From: Pseudomonas sp. PDM14
Lineage (GTDB): Bacteria > Pseudomonadota > Gammaproteobacteria > Pseudomonadales > Pseudomonadaceae
Assembly (NCBI RefSeq): GCF_014851905.1
Contig: NZ_JACVAQ010000001.1
Location: 806,001 to 870,000, forward strand
Direction: 5' to 3'
DNA: 64,000 bases
This document shows, piece by piece, positions 38,942 through 48,550 of this stretch (position 1 is its first letter; each line of letters starts with the position of its first letter). A program made the translations under genes and the position numbers. Below the pieces are notes generated by a model. The model was given only the letters and a program-made list of their open reading frames with translations. It did not search any database and was not told where the DNA came from.

Positions 38942-39481
38942 TCACCACATCAGGTCATCGGGGATCTGGTAGGCGGCGTACGGATCGTCGGCGTCCGGCG
39001 CTTCGGTCTGTACGTTGAGCTGCACCACGCGCTGTGGGTCGCGCTCCTGGATCTTCAGCGCCGCCTCACGCGGAATCACCTCATAGCCACCGCCATGACG
39101 GACGATGGCCAGCGAACCGCGGCTGAGCTTGTCGCGCATCAGGTTGTTCACCGACAGGCGCTTGACCTTCTTGTCGTCGACGAAGTTGTAGTAGTCCTCG
39201 GTGGTCAGCTTGGGCAGGCGCGAGGTCTCGATCAACTGCTTGATCTGCGCGGAGCGGGCCTTCTGCTCGGCCTTTTCCTGCTGCTGACGGTTCAGCTCCT
39301 GGTCGCGCGCGACCTTCTCGGCCATGGCCGCCTGGGCGATGCGCTTCTGCTCGTCGTCGACCTCGACCTGGCCCTTCTTCTCCAGGCGCTGCTGTTTCTG
39401 CTTCTGCTTGTCGGCCTGCTTGGCCTGCTTTTCATTGACCAGACCCGCTTTCAGCAACTGGTCGCGGAGGGAAAGACTCAT
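38942..39481 (-). CDS. DUF2058 (YaiL-type) protein
   Basis: A 179-residue soluble protein. The N-terminal 80 residues are a strongly charged Lys/Gln/Glu coiled-coil rod and the C-terminal half (from about 85) holds the conserved LPKLTTEDYYNF and KRLSVNN segments. The family has been called a nucleoprotein- or polynucleotide-associated enzyme, but the role is unsettled. ATG 39481 fits; it overlaps the upstream methyltransferase by 4 bases. Confidence 0.85.
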   Translation of the reverse strand: MSLSLRDQLLKAGLVNEKQAKQADKQKQKQQRLEKKGQVEVDDEQKRIAQAAMAEKVARDQELNRQQQEKAEQKARSAQIKQLIETSRLPKLTTEDYYNFVDDKKVKRLSVNNLMRDKLSRGSLAIVRHGGGYEVIPREAALKIQERDPQRVVQLNVQTEAPDADDPYAAYQIPDDLMW

Positions 39482-40431
39482 GACTTGTCCATGCTCGTGG
39501 AAGGTGAGTGAACGGCTGTGGCGTTCGGGTCGCGCTGGGCCAGGAAGAAACGGAACGGACACCCGGTCTCCTCTTCCAGCAGGGTGAATCCCGCTTCGGC
39601 CAGCAGCATAGCGAAATCCTGGCGGTGCCAGGCATCGGCAAAGGGTTCGTAGGCGCGCTTGGCCAGCGCCCGGTAGTACATGCCGCGCCAGCCGTACTGG
39701 CGCCAGAGCCACTGGTAACTGGCGGTCCATTGCAGCGGCGAGGGTTCGAGTACCGCCAGACGGGCACCGGGACGGGTGACCCGCGCCAGCTCGGCCAGGG
39801 CCTGGCGCAGGTAGTGCGGCGGGATTTCGTGGAAGACGAAACACACCGCCACCGCATCGAACTGCCCATCGGCCAGCCCGGTGCGCTCGGCCACACCCTG
39901 CACCCAGGTGATCCCCGAATGCGCCCGCGCTGCGTTCTGCAACAGGTAGGGCGACGGGTCCAGGCCCCACACCTCGCCGATCCCGACGTCACGCAGGGCG
40001 GCGGCCTGGCGCCCGGCACCGCAACCCAGGTCGAGCGCACAGTCGGCGCCGCGCAAGGCTTCGGCCACGCGCTGCCGGCCGCCACGCAGGCTGCCGAGCA
40101 TGAAGCGGTCGAAGCCCTGCGAGTAACCACGGCTGAACGACTTGGAGTAGTTGCCGTTGGGCAGGTTGTGGAATTCCTGCAGCACGTACTTGGGGATCAG
40201 CGCGCGCCCCGGCAGGTCATCCGGCAGCTGCACGCGCTGACGCTCGCGGCCGAGGATGGTGCGCAGCACGCGGCGCACGTCGGGCAGGTGCGTCCAGTCC
40301 ACGCGATCAGCCCAGGCATCGGGCAGTTCGACGTGCGCCCAGTCGATCGGCGTACCGACGCTGGCGGGCTGGTCGACCACGGCCTCGATGGCGAATGGGG
40401 TGCTGGAAGCGTTGGCGAAAGTCGTGTTCAT
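39478..40431 (-). CDS. Class I SAM-dependent methyltransferase
   Basis: A 317-residue protein. The SAM-binding motif LDLGCGAGRQ is near residue 140 and the post-I acidic residue in VWGLDPSP near 160; the FVFHEIPPHYLRQAL segment is typical of Methyltransf_11-type enzymes. The N-terminal 110 residues are extra. The substrate is unknown. I chose ATG 40431; the frame extends upstream but overlaps the mazG tail without resemblance. Confidence 0.82.
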   Translation of the reverse strand: MNTTFANASSTPFAIEAVVDQPASVGTPIDWAHVELPDAWADRVDWTHLPDVRRVLRTILGRERQRVQLPDDLPGRALIPKYVLQEFHNLPNGNYSKSFSRGYSQGFDRFMLGSLRGGRQRVAEALRGADCALDLGCGAGRQAAALRDVGIGEVWGLDPSPYLLQNAARAHSGITWVQGVAERTGLADGQFDAVAVCFVFHEIPPHYLRQALAELARVTRPGARLAVLEPSPLQWTASYQWLWRQYGWRGMYYRALAKRAYEPFADAWHRQDFAMLLAEAGFTLLEEETGCPFRFFLAQRDPNATAVHSPSTSMDKS

Positions 40432-40498
40432 GGCGTTCGAAGAATGAGGTGAGCAAAAGCGCCGGGCACACCCGGCAGCGCGGCGGAACAGCGGCCGG

Positions 40499-41341
40499 TC
40501 AGCAACCGCCTGACTGCTTCTCCTGCTTCTTGGCTTCACCCCAGAGGGCGTCCAGTTGCTCCAGCGTGCAATTTTCGATGGCCTGGCCCGCCGCACGCAA
40601 GGTTTCTTCGATGAAACGGAAACGCCGTTCGAATTTCTGATTGGCACTGCGCAATGCGGTTTCCGGATCGACCTTGAGATGACGGGCAAGGTTGGTGACG
40701 ACGAACAGCAGGTCACCGATCTCCTCAGCCACTGCCGCGGAGTCATTCTCGCTCATCGCCTCGAGCACTTCGTCCAGCTCCTCGCGCACCTTGTCCACCA
40801 CCGGCAGCGCGTCGGGCCAGTCGAAGCCAACCTGCGCCGCGCGCTTCTGCAGCTTGGCAGCGCGAGTCAATGCCGGCAGTGCCGTGGGCACATCGTCGAG
40901 CAGCGACAACTGCGCAGGCTCCGCCGCCTTCTCGGCGCGCTCCTCGGCCTTGAGTTCTTCCCAGCGCTGCTTGACCGCAGCCTCTTCGAGCTTCGCCGCA
41001 TCCGGCGTGCCGTACAGGTCACCGTCGACGAACACGTGCGGATGACGGCGCACCAGCTTGCGGGTGATGGCGTCGACCACGGAGGCGAATTCGAAACGCC
41101 CCTCCTCCTGCGCCAGTTGGCTGTAGTAGACGACCTGGAACAGCAGGTCGCCCAGTTCGCCGGGCAGGTTCTCGAAGTCTGCGCGCTCGATGGCGTCGGC
41201 CACCTCGTAAGCCTCTTCCAGGGTGTAGGGCACGATGCTCGCGTAGGTCTGCTTGAGGTCCCACGGGCAGCCGTGCTGCGGATCACGCAGGCGCGCCATC
41301 AGGTAGAGCAGGTCGTCGAGGGTATAGGGGCTGTCTGTCAT
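40499..41341 (-). CDS. mazG: Nucleoside triphosphate pyrophosphohydrolase MazG
   Basis: A 280-residue enzyme with two tandem MazG domains (about 5-100 and 160-260) containing the ExxE and ExxD magnesium-binding helices (EEAYEVADAIE, ELGDLLFQVV, EIGDLLFVV). It hydrolyses all canonical NTPs and limits damaged or excess nucleotides. In E. coli it lowers ppGpp effects during starvation. It follows relA by 138 bases on the same strand. Confidence 0.95.
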   Translation of the reverse strand: MTDSPYTLDDLLYLMARLRDPQHGCPWDLKQTYASIVPYTLEEAYEVADAIERADFENLPGELGDLLFQVVYYSQLAQEEGRFEFASVVDAITRKLVRRHPHVFVDGDLYGTPDAAKLEEAAVKQRWEELKAEERAEKAAEPAQLSLLDDVPTALPALTRAAKLQKRAAQVGFDWPDALPVVDKVREELDEVLEAMSENDSAAVAEEIGDLLFVVTNLARHLKVDPETALRSANQKFERRFRFIEETLRAAGQAIENCTLEQLDALWGEAKKQEKQSGGC

Positions 41342-41479
41342 AAACCTGCTTCACGCATTGGGAGAAGGAGTGGTGCTATCAAGGCTGAACGCAACGCTAT
41401 GCACAGGCCGCGATGGGTATCGCGGCGCCAGCTCGGCGCGCAGCGCTGAGCACTGAGCGTCACGAGCGGGCGCAACCAC

Positions 41480-43729
41480 TCAACCGCTTCGGCTGCGCCG
41501 CGCCTCGATGATGTTGGGCAGCTGCGAGATACGCCCGAGCAGGCGACCCAGAGCGTCCAGCCCGGGAATCTCGATAGTCAGGTGCATGGTCGCGGTGTTG
41601 TCTTCCTTGTTCGAGCGGGTGTTCACCGCCAGCACGTTGAGGCGCTCGTTGAGCAGCATCTGCGACACGTCGCGCAACAGGCCGGAACGGTCGTAGGCCT
41701 TGATCACGATGTCGACCGGGTAGGTCTGCACCGGCACCGGGCCCCAGCTGACCTGGATGATCCGCTCCGGCTCGCGCCCGGCCAGTTGCAGCACTGAGGC
41801 GCAATCCTGACGGTGGATGCTGACGCCGCGGCCAAGGGTGATGTAGCCGACGATCGGGTCACCCGGCAGCGGCTGGCAGCAGCCGGCCATCTGCGTGAGC
41901 AGGTTGCCGACGCCCTGGATCTGCACGTCGCCGCGCTTGCCCGGCTTGTGCAAACCGGCGCCGCCACGACGCGGGATCAGCTCCAGCTGCTCGGTGCCGC
42001 GCTCGGGCTCGACCATCTGCTGCGCCAGGTTGACTGCATGGGCCAGGCGCAGGTCGCCGGCACCGAGGGCCGCGTGCATGTCTTCGGCGGCGCGCAGGTT
42101 GCACTTCTCGGCGAGTTTCTCGAAGTCCACCGGCGGCAGCGCCAGGCGGCTCAGCTCGCGTTCGAGCATGGCCTTGCCGGCGGCGACGTTCTGGTCACGC
42201 GCCTGCAGCTTGAACCAGTGGACGATCTTCGCCCGCGCCCGCGAGGTAGTGATGTAGCCAAGGTTCGGGTTGAGCCAGTCACGGCTCGGCGAGCCTTGCT
42301 TGCCGGTGATGATCTCGACCTGCTCGCCAGTCTGCAGGCTGTAGTTGAGCGGCACGATGCGCCCGTTGATCTTGGCGCCCCGGCAGTTGTGGCCGATCTC
42401 GGTGTGCACGCGGTAGGCGAAGTCCAGCGGCGTGGAATTCTTCGGCAGGTCGATGGCATGGCCGTCGGGGGTGAACACGTAGACGCGGTCCGGCTCGATG
42501 TCGACGCGCAGCTGCTCGGCCAGGCCACCGATGTCGCCCAGCTCCTCATGCCACTCGAGCACCTGGCGCAGCCAGGAGATCTTCTCCTCGTAGTGGTCGG
42601 AGTTGCCCTTGACGTCGGTGCCCTTGTATTTCCAGTGCGCACACACGCCCAGCTCGGCCTCCTCGTGCATGGCCGTGGTGCGGATCTGCACCTCCAGCAC
42701 CTTGCCGTCCGGGCCGATCACCGCGGTGTGCAGCGAGCGGTAGCCGTTCTCCTTGGGGTTGGCGATGTAGTCGTCGAACTCCTTGGGGATGTGCCGCCAC
42801 AGGCTGTGCACGATGCCCAGCGCGGTGTAGCAGTCGCGCATTTCCGGCACCAGCACGCGCACCGCGCGCACGTCGTAGATCTGGCTGAACTGCAGGCCCT
42901 TGCGCTGCATCTTCCGCCAGATGGAATAGATGTGTTTGGCCCGCCCGCTGATGTCCGGCTTGATGCCGGTGGCGGTCAGCTCGTCGCGCAGCTGGCGCAT
43001 CACTTCGGCGATGTACTGCTCGCGGTCCAGGCGGCGCTCGTGCAGCAACTTGGCGATCTGCTTGTACTGCTCGGGCTCGAGGTAGCGGAAGGACAGGTCT
43101 TCCAGCTCCCACTTGATATGGCCGATGCCCAGACGGTGAGCCAGCGGCGCATAGATGTCGAAGACTTCGCGGGCGACGCGGTGGCGCTTCTCGTCGTCGG
43201 CGTTCTTCACCGCACGGATCGCGCAGGTGCGCTCGGCCAGCTTGATCAGCGCCACGCGCACGTCGTCGACCATGGCCACGAGCATCTTGCGCAGGTTCTC
43301 CACCTGCGCCTGGGAGCCGAGCACCAGGGAGTCACGCGGGTTCAGCGAAGCGCTGATCGCGGCCATGCGCAGCACACCTTCGATGAGCTTGGCGACCACC
43401 GAGCCGAAGCGCTCCTGCACCGCCTTGAGCGTGGTCTTGCCCTCGCGCACGGCGCGGTAGATCACCGCGGCGACGAGCGAGTCCTGATCGAGTTTGAGGT
43501 CGGCGAGAATCTCGGCGATTTCCAGGCCGGTCTGGAAGCTGGAGTTGCCTTCGGCCCACAGGTTCTGCGCGGCGTTGGCCTGCTGCTCGGCGTCACGGGC
43601 GAACTCGCAGGCGGCTTTCAGTGCCTCGCGATCCAGCGCCGGGTCAGCGCTCAGGGCATGGTCCAGCCATGCGTCCAGGTTGATGCTGCCATCATCGTTG
43701 ATGGGCTGATGGGCCCTGACCTGTACCAT
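41480..43729 (-). CDS. relA: GTP pyrophosphokinase RelA
   Basis: A 749-residue ribosome-associated ppGpp synthetase. It has an N-terminal pseudo-HD domain lacking the HD pair (about 50-200), the synthetase domain with the RelA-type GRAKHIYSIWRKMQ segment near 250, a TGS domain near 410-470, helical and zinc-finger regions, and a C-terminal ACT domain. The missing hydrolase motif identifies RelA rather than SpoT. I chose ATG 43729; an earlier ATG is 10 codons upstream. Confidence 0.96.
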   Translation of the reverse strand: MVQVRAHQPINDDGSINLDAWLDHALSADPALDREALKAACEFARDAEQQANAAQNLWAEGNSSFQTGLEIAEILADLKLDQDSLVAAVIYRAVREGKTTLKAVQERFGSVVAKLIEGVLRMAAISASLNPRDSLVLGSQAQVENLRKMLVAMVDDVRVALIKLAERTCAIRAVKNADDEKRHRVAREVFDIYAPLAHRLGIGHIKWELEDLSFRYLEPEQYKQIAKLLHERRLDREQYIAEVMRQLRDELTATGIKPDISGRAKHIYSIWRKMQRKGLQFSQIYDVRAVRVLVPEMRDCYTALGIVHSLWRHIPKEFDDYIANPKENGYRSLHTAVIGPDGKVLEVQIRTTAMHEEAELGVCAHWKYKGTDVKGNSDHYEEKISWLRQVLEWHEELGDIGGLAEQLRVDIEPDRVYVFTPDGHAIDLPKNSTPLDFAYRVHTEIGHNCRGAKINGRIVPLNYSLQTGEQVEIITGKQGSPSRDWLNPNLGYITTSRARAKIVHWFKLQARDQNVAAGKAMLERELSRLALPPVDFEKLAEKCNLRAAEDMHAALGAGDLRLAHAVNLAQQMVEPERGTEQLELIPRRGGAGLHKPGKRGDVQIQGVGNLLTQMAGCCQPLPGDPIVGYITLGRGVSIHRQDCASVLQLAGREPERIIQVSWGPVPVQTYPVDIVIKAYDRSGLLRDVSQMLLNERLNVLAVNTRSNKEDNTATMHLTIEIPGLDALGRLLGRISQLPNIIEARRSRSG

Positions 43730-43928
43730 CTCGTTACCTTCCCTACGGCAAGCACGCAACTCGCCGGATTGTCGCCAGCCTTCTCTGGGCCGGTCGGATG
43801 TTTGAGGCCTGCCATGGCCCTATTCTTCGTCGCACGGCCGTCATGCTGACGGACCGATTCTGCCGCAGGCCGACTTCGATCGTCGTCCACTTGGCGTTAC
43901 CAAATGTCTCTCTGTCGGCCAGGCCGAT

Positions 43929-45281
43929 CTAGCCCTTCTCGAACAGCGCCATGGCTTCGACATGCGCCGTCTGCGGAAACATGTCGAGGATGCCGGCACG
44001 TTTGAGCCGATACCCCTGCTTGACCAGTTCACCCGCATCGCGCGCCAGCGTGGCCGGGTTACAGGACACATACACCAGGCGCTGCGCGCCCAGCTTCTTC
44101 ATCTGTTTCACCACCTCGAAGGCGCCGTCACGCGGCGGATCGAGCAGTACCGCATCGAAGCCCTTGCGTGCCCAGGCCGCGTCGGCCAGCGGCTTCGACA
44201 GGTCGGCGCGGAAAAAGTGCAGATTGCCCAGGCCATTGGCCACGGCATTGCCACGCGCGCGCTCGACCATCACCTCCACGCCTTCCACGGCCACCACCTC
44301 GGCCACCCGCTGCGCCAACGGCAGGGCGAAGTTGCCCAGGCCGCAGAACAGATCCAGCACCCGCGCCTGAGTATGCGGCGCCAGCCACTCGAGTGCCTGT
44401 GCGACCATCGCCTCGTTGACGGCGGCGTTGACCTGGACGAAATCGCCCGGGCGGTACTGCAGGTGCAGGCCCCAGGTCGCCAGGTCGTACCCCAGCTCCT
44501 GACCGGGCACATCCGCCTGCGGCTCGCCGACACCATGCAGCCACAGCTGCGCCTGGTGCGCGGCGCTGAACGCGCGCAGACGCTCAAGATCCTCGTCGCC
44601 CAGCGGCGCGGTATGGCGCAGCAACAACGCGCTGGCCGAGCCATGGAACAGTTCGACGTGACCGACCGCCTGGGGTTTGTCCAGGCTGCGCAGTAACACC
44701 GGCAGCGCGTTGAAGATCGGCTGCAAGGGCTGTACCAGCACCGGGCATTCGTCGATGGCGACGATGTCCTGGCTGGCCGCGGCGCGGAAGCCGACATCCA
44801 GTGCCTTGCGCTTGACGTCCCAGCGCACGGCGATGCGCGCGCGGCGACGGTAGCCGAACTCGGCACCGACCAGCGGCGCGGCCCATTCCTCGGGTTCGAG
44901 GCCGGCAACGCGTTGCAGCTGTTCGGCCAGGCTGCGCTGTTTCAGCGCAAGTTGTTCGGCATGCGGCAGATGTTGCAGCGTGCAGCCGCCACAGCTGCCG
45001 GCATGCACGCAGGGCGCCGGGCGCCGTGTATCGACGGCGCGCAGCACACGCTCGGTACGTGCCTCGACTACCTGGCTGCGCGCGCCGAGCACGCGCGCCT
45101 CGACCTGCTCGCCGGGCAACGCGCCGGCGACGAACCAGCTGCTGCCATCGAGGAAGGCGATACCCCGGCCATCGTGGGCCAGGCGCTCAATGGCGAGCAC
45201 CTGCTTCTTGCCCACCGGCACCTGGGCCTTGCGCTCGCCGCCACTGGGTTGGAAGCGCAGGCCAGGACTGCGTTTGGCCAT
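43929..45281 (-). CDS. rlmD: 23S rRNA (uracil-1939-C5)-methyltransferase RlmD
   Basis: A 450-residue enzyme with an N-terminal TRAM domain (about 20-80), [4Fe-4S] cysteines in the [15 protein letters not shown] stretch (91, 97 and 100, the fourth further on), and a C-terminal SAM domain with [14 protein letters not shown] near 310, LLDPPRDG near 375, and the catalytic cysteine in YVSCNPATL near 403. It methylates U1939. It stands between cysM and relA on the same strand. Confidence 0.96.
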   Translation of the reverse strand: MAKRSPGLRFQPSGGERKAQVPVGKKQVLAIERLAHDGRGIAFLDGSSWFVAGALPGEQVEARVLGARSQVVEARTERVLRAVDTRRPAPCVHAGSCGGCTLQHLPHAEQLALKQRSLAEQLQRVAGLEPEEWAAPLVGAEFGYRRRARIAVRWDVKRKALDVGFRAAASQDIVAIDECPVLVQPLQPIFNALPVLLRSLDKPQAVGHVELFHGSASALLLRHTAPLGDEDLERLRAFSAAHQAQLWLHGVGEPQADVPGQELGYDLATWGLHLQYRPGDFVQVNAAVNEAMVAQALEWLAPHTQARVLDLFCGLGNFALPLAQRVAEVVAVEGVEVMVERARGNAVANGLGNLHFFRADLSKPLADAAWARKGFDAVLLDPPRDGAFEVVKQMKKLGAQRLVYVSCNPATLARDAGELVKQGYRLKRAGILDMFPQTAHVEAMALFEKG

Positions 45282-45348
45282 CTATCGGTACCTGCAAATC
45301 AACAAAGGGGGAAACGGCAAGCGGGCGCGCACGACATCGCGCAGCGGC

Positions 45349-46242
45349 TCATTGTGGATCGTCGTAGATCCCGGCGGACAGGTAGCGGTCGCCACGGTCG
45401 CAGACGATCGCCACGATCACGGCATTCTCCACCTGTTGCGACAGGCGCAGCATGGCCGCCACCGAACCACCCGACGAAACGCCGCAGAAGATGCCTTCTT
45501 CACGGGCCAGGCGGCGCATGGTCTGCTCCGCTTCCAGCTGGCTCATGTCGACCACACGGTCGACCCGCGTGGCGTCGAAGATCTTCGGCAGGTATTCCTC
45601 GGGCCAGCGGCGGATACCCGGAATCGACGAGCCTTCCTGCGGCTGCAGGCCGACGATCTCGACCGCGGGGTTCTGTTCCTTGAGGTAACGCGACACGCCC
45701 ATGATGGTGCCGGTGGTACCCATGGAGCTGACGAAATGGGTGATCTGGCCCTGAGTCTGCTGCCAGATTTCCGGGCCGGTGCTGGTGTAGTGCGCGATCG
45801 GGTTGTCGCCGTTGGCGAACTGGTCGAGCACTTTGCCGCGGCCGTCGGCCTGCATCTGCAGCGCCAGGTCGCGCGCGCCCTCCATGGTTTCGACCAGGAT
45901 CAGCTCGGCGCCATAGGCGGTCATCGCCGCCTTGCGCTCGGCGGTGGAGTTGTCGGGCATGATCAGGACCATCTTGTAGCCCTTGATCGCCGCCGCCATC
46001 GCCAGGGCGATGCCGGTGTTGCCGGAGGTGGCTTCGATCAGCACGTCGCCGGGCTGGATATCGCCGCGCAGTTCGGCGCGGCTGATCATCGACAGGGCCG
46101 GACGGTCTTTCACCGATCCAGCTGGGTTGTTGCCCTCGAGCTTCACCAGCAGGGTATTCGAGGTGTGGCCGGGCAGACGTTGCAAGCGGACCAGCGGGGT
46201 GTTGCCGATGCAATCGGCGATGGTGGGGTACTGCACGGTCAT
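45349..46242 (-). CDS. cysM: Cysteine synthase B
   Basis: A 297-residue PLP enzyme making cysteine from O-acetylserine and sulfide (and S-sulfocysteine from thiosulfate). The PLP lysine is Lys45 in GSVKDRPAL, with the GNTGIALAMAAAI loop near 75 and the phosphate-binding GTTGTI segment near 178. Its upstream neighbour, 84 bases away, is the end of the siderophore operon on the same strand. Confidence 0.96.
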   Translation of the reverse strand: MTVQYPTIADCIGNTPLVRLQRLPGHTSNTLLVKLEGNNPAGSVKDRPALSMISRAELRGDIQPGDVLIEATSGNTGIALAMAAAIKGYKMVLIMPDNSTAERKAAMTAYGAELILVETMEGARDLALQMQADGRGKVLDQFANGDNPIAHYTSTGPEIWQQTQGQITHFVSSMGTTGTIMGVSRYLKEQNPAVEIVGLQPQEGSSIPGIRRWPEEYLPKIFDATRVDRVVDMSQLEAEQTMRRLAREEGIFCGVSSGGSVAAMLRLSQQVENAVIVAIVCDRGDRYLSAGIYDDPQ

Positions 46243-46326
46243 GGCGGTGTTCGCAATCCAGACACGGGAAGGGGCGCCTATGATAGCGGCAAACCTGCGC
46301 GGACCCTATTGCGGAACGCGCGCACC

Positions 46327-46677
46327 TTAGAGCTGAACGCTATAAGTCAGTAACCAACAGCCGCCCCACAGCAGCGCGCCGGCCGCCGGCAGCCAGACAC
46401 TCAGACGCGGCGCATAGGGCAACAACATGACCAGGGCGAAGCCGGCCAGGGAAATCTGCCCGAACCAGCCCACCGGCCCCATCGCCCAGCCCCAGCTCGC
46501 CACGCAGGCAGCGAAGCTCAGTGCCAGCGCCAGCCAACCGGCAGCACGCAGCCCCCGGCGCACGGCCAGGCTCGGCACCTTGCCCCACACCTGTTTGTAA
46601 TGCCGTTCCAGGCCCTGGCACAGGGCGAGCATGCCGCTATAAGCCAACAGCACGCCGCCGAAGAATGCACTGAGCAT
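46327..46677 (-). CDS. DUF3325-type small membrane protein
   Basis: A 116-residue protein with three to four membrane helices (about 3-20, 43-63, 71-92 and 94-112). The profile and its position after a PepSY-TM gene match the DUF3325 family, which accompanies siderophore-reductase genes; its role is unknown. ATG 46677 overlaps the stop of the PepSY gene by 4 bases; it is the last gene of the operon. Confidence 0.72.
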   Translation of the reverse strand: MLSAFFGGVLLAYSGMLALCQGLERHYKQVWGKVPSLAVRRGLRAAGWLALALSFAACVASWGWAMGPVGWFGQISLAGFALVMLLPYAPRLSVWLPAAGALLWGGCWLLTYSVQL

Positions 46678-48254
46678 CACGCCACCTCCGCTGCGGCCGC
46701 ACGTGGTGCCCGCCGTGGCACCTTCTCGACCACCGGCCGGCTGACCTTCCAGCAGGCCCAGGCCAGGCAGGCGCCCAGCGCCACGCTGGTCAGTTCCAGC
46801 AACAGGCGCGTTTGCCCTTCTCCCCCGGTGACCGCGCCGAGCACTGGCAGTCCGATGCACAGCGCGGCGCCCAAGCCGAGCTGCTCACGCCACGCCGCCT
46901 TGTAGGGGCGCAGCCAGGCATGCGCCAGGCTGAGCAGCCAGAGGGCGAAGAACACGCGTATCTCCCAGTCGCCGCGCTGCGCCAGCTCCACCGGCAGCAG
47001 GCGATTGGCCCAGAGCATGCCGACGCAGGCGATGCACAGGCCGGCGATCACGGCGATGTTGATCGGCTCGGCCAGCGCATACATACGCGCCGCCACCGGG
47101 CCATCGGCATCCGGCCGGCGCCGCCGCTTGACGGTGAACAGCACCAGCCCGGTGGCGATCATCGCGCTGCTGACCAGGCCGCAGACGAAGTACAGCCAGC
47201 GCATCGGGTAGCCGCCGAACTGGGCGAAGTGCAGGCCGGACATGACGCGCTGGGTCAGCACGCTCGGCCGCGAGACGGGTGGCGCCTGCAACACCTTGCC
47301 GGTCACGCCGTCGAACAGCATGCGCTCGCCCTTGGTCAGCTCCATGCGGCTGCCGAGCAGTGGGCTGATCGCGACCTGGGCATTGGCCCGCCCCGGATTG
47401 CTGATGTTCAGGCCGCCGAGCATGCCGGCGCCGTAATGCGCTTCGGCCTGTGCGATGAAACCTGCGATCGGCAGCATCGGTGCGGCCGGCGCGCGCTCAC
47501 GCGGTGCATCGCGCGGGCCACGCTCGCGCTCGCCACGACCACCGCCGCCCTGTGCGGCCATTTCCGGGCGCATGTCGCGGAACATGGCCTGGGCGTCACC
47601 GTCGTACAGCGCCTGCACGCCCGCCGGCATATAGATGAGGTAGAAAATCACCAGGCCGGTGTAGGTGATCATCAGGTGGAACGGCAGCAGCAGCACGCCG
47701 CTGGCGTTATGCGCATCCAGCCACGAGCGCTGGCCCTTGGCCGGGCGAAAGGTGAAGAACTCCTTGAAGAACTTCTTGTGGATGATGATGCCGCTGACCA
47801 GCGCCACCAGCATGGCCAGGGCGGCGAAACCGACCACCCAGATGCCGATCATGCGCGGCAGGTGCAGGGTGTAGTGGAAATGGAAAAAGTACTGCCCGCC
47901 CGCCGTGGCGCGCGCCTTGAGCGGCTCGCCGGTCTGCGGATCGAGGTCCTGGCCACCGCCGCGCCGCCCTTCCCCGCTCGACGCGCTGAGGCCAGGCGAA
48001 CGCACGGTCGGCAGGCTGATGTTCCAGGCCGTGGCATCCGGCGCGATGCGCTGCAGATAGCCGAGGGCTGCCTGCGCCGCCTGCGTCTGGTCGACGGTTA
48101 CAGGCTGCAGCTCTGGCTGCATCCACTGGTCGATCTCCTTGTCGAACACCGCCAGCGTGCCGGTGAGGAAGATGGCGAACAGCAGCCAGCCGAGCACCAG
48201 CCCACCCCAGGTATGCAGCCAGGACATCGATTGCGTCAGGGTTTGCGGCTTCAT
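46677..48254 (-). CDS. PepSY-TM protein, probable siderophore-iron reductase
   Basis: A 525-residue inner-membrane protein with a first helix at about 15-36, further helices near 150-175, 205-225, 345-370 and near the C-terminus, and PepSY-type periplasmic loops. Histidines in HFHYTLH (about 140) and in DAHNASG (about 198) are well placed for haem ligation. The family includes FoxB/PiuB-type reductases that release iron from imported siderophores using haem. A Gly/Arg/Glu-rich insertion (about 255-285) is variable. ATG 48254 overlaps the previous stop by 4 bases. Confidence 0.84.
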   Translation of the reverse strand: MKPQTLTQSMSWLHTWGGLVLGWLLFAIFLTGTLAVFDKEIDQWMQPELQPVTVDQTQAAQAALGYLQRIAPDATAWNISLPTVRSPGLSASSGEGRRGGGQDLDPQTGEPLKARATAGGQYFFHFHYTLHLPRMIGIWVVGFAALAMLVALVSGIIIHKKFFKEFFTFRPAKGQRSWLDAHNASGVLLLPFHLMITYTGLVIFYLIYMPAGVQALYDGDAQAMFRDMRPEMAAQGGGGRGERERGPRDAPRERAPAAPMLPIAGFIAQAEAHYGAGMLGGLNISNPGRANAQVAISPLLGSRMELTKGERMLFDGVTGKVLQAPPVSRPSVLTQRVMSGLHFAQFGGYPMRWLYFVCGLVSSAMIATGLVLFTVKRRRRPDADGPVAARMYALAEPINIAVIAGLCIACVGMLWANRLLPVELAQRGDWEIRVFFALWLLSLAHAWLRPYKAAWREQLGLGAALCIGLPVLGAVTGGEGQTRLLLELTSVALGACLAWACWKVSRPVVEKVPRRAPRAAAAEVA

Positions 48255-48550
48255 TTCAGGAACTCCAGCACCTGCGGCCAGAAGCCGACGAGCGCCAGCG
48301 GCACCGCCAGCAGTAGCACATACCAGGCACGCCACGCCGTACGAGCGGCGAAGGCCCAGAGTACGACCAGGGTGTAGAAGGTGAACGACAGCAGCGTCGC
48401 CACCACCACCGCGTCGACATTGGCCAGCGGCAGTGCCCGGGCAATGGCGGCCGTGGCGGCATAGGTGAAGGCGTAACCACCGAAAATGGCGGCGCCTGTG
48501 CGCGAAAGCATCTCCAGCCAGCGCTGGCCATCGGCGGCCTTACTGCTCAT
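48251..48550 (-). CDS. DUF3649-type small membrane protein
   Basis: A 99-residue protein with three hydrophobic segments (about 18-38, 44-66 and 76-94), matching the DUF3649 family found ahead of PepSY-TM genes in siderophore loci. Its function is unknown; a role in reductase assembly is only inferred. It overlaps the esterase gene by 11 bases and the PepSY gene by 4. Confidence 0.75.
   Translation of the reverse strand: MSSKAADGQRWLEMLSRTGAAIFGGYAFTYAATAAIARALPLANVDAVVVATLLSFTFYTLVVLWAFAARTAWRAWYVLLLAVPLALVGFWPQVLEFLK

Noticed and set aside
41813..43849. 678-codon rightward frame opposite relA
   Set aside because: It is wholly antisense to relA, has shadow-type composition and no recognisable domain.
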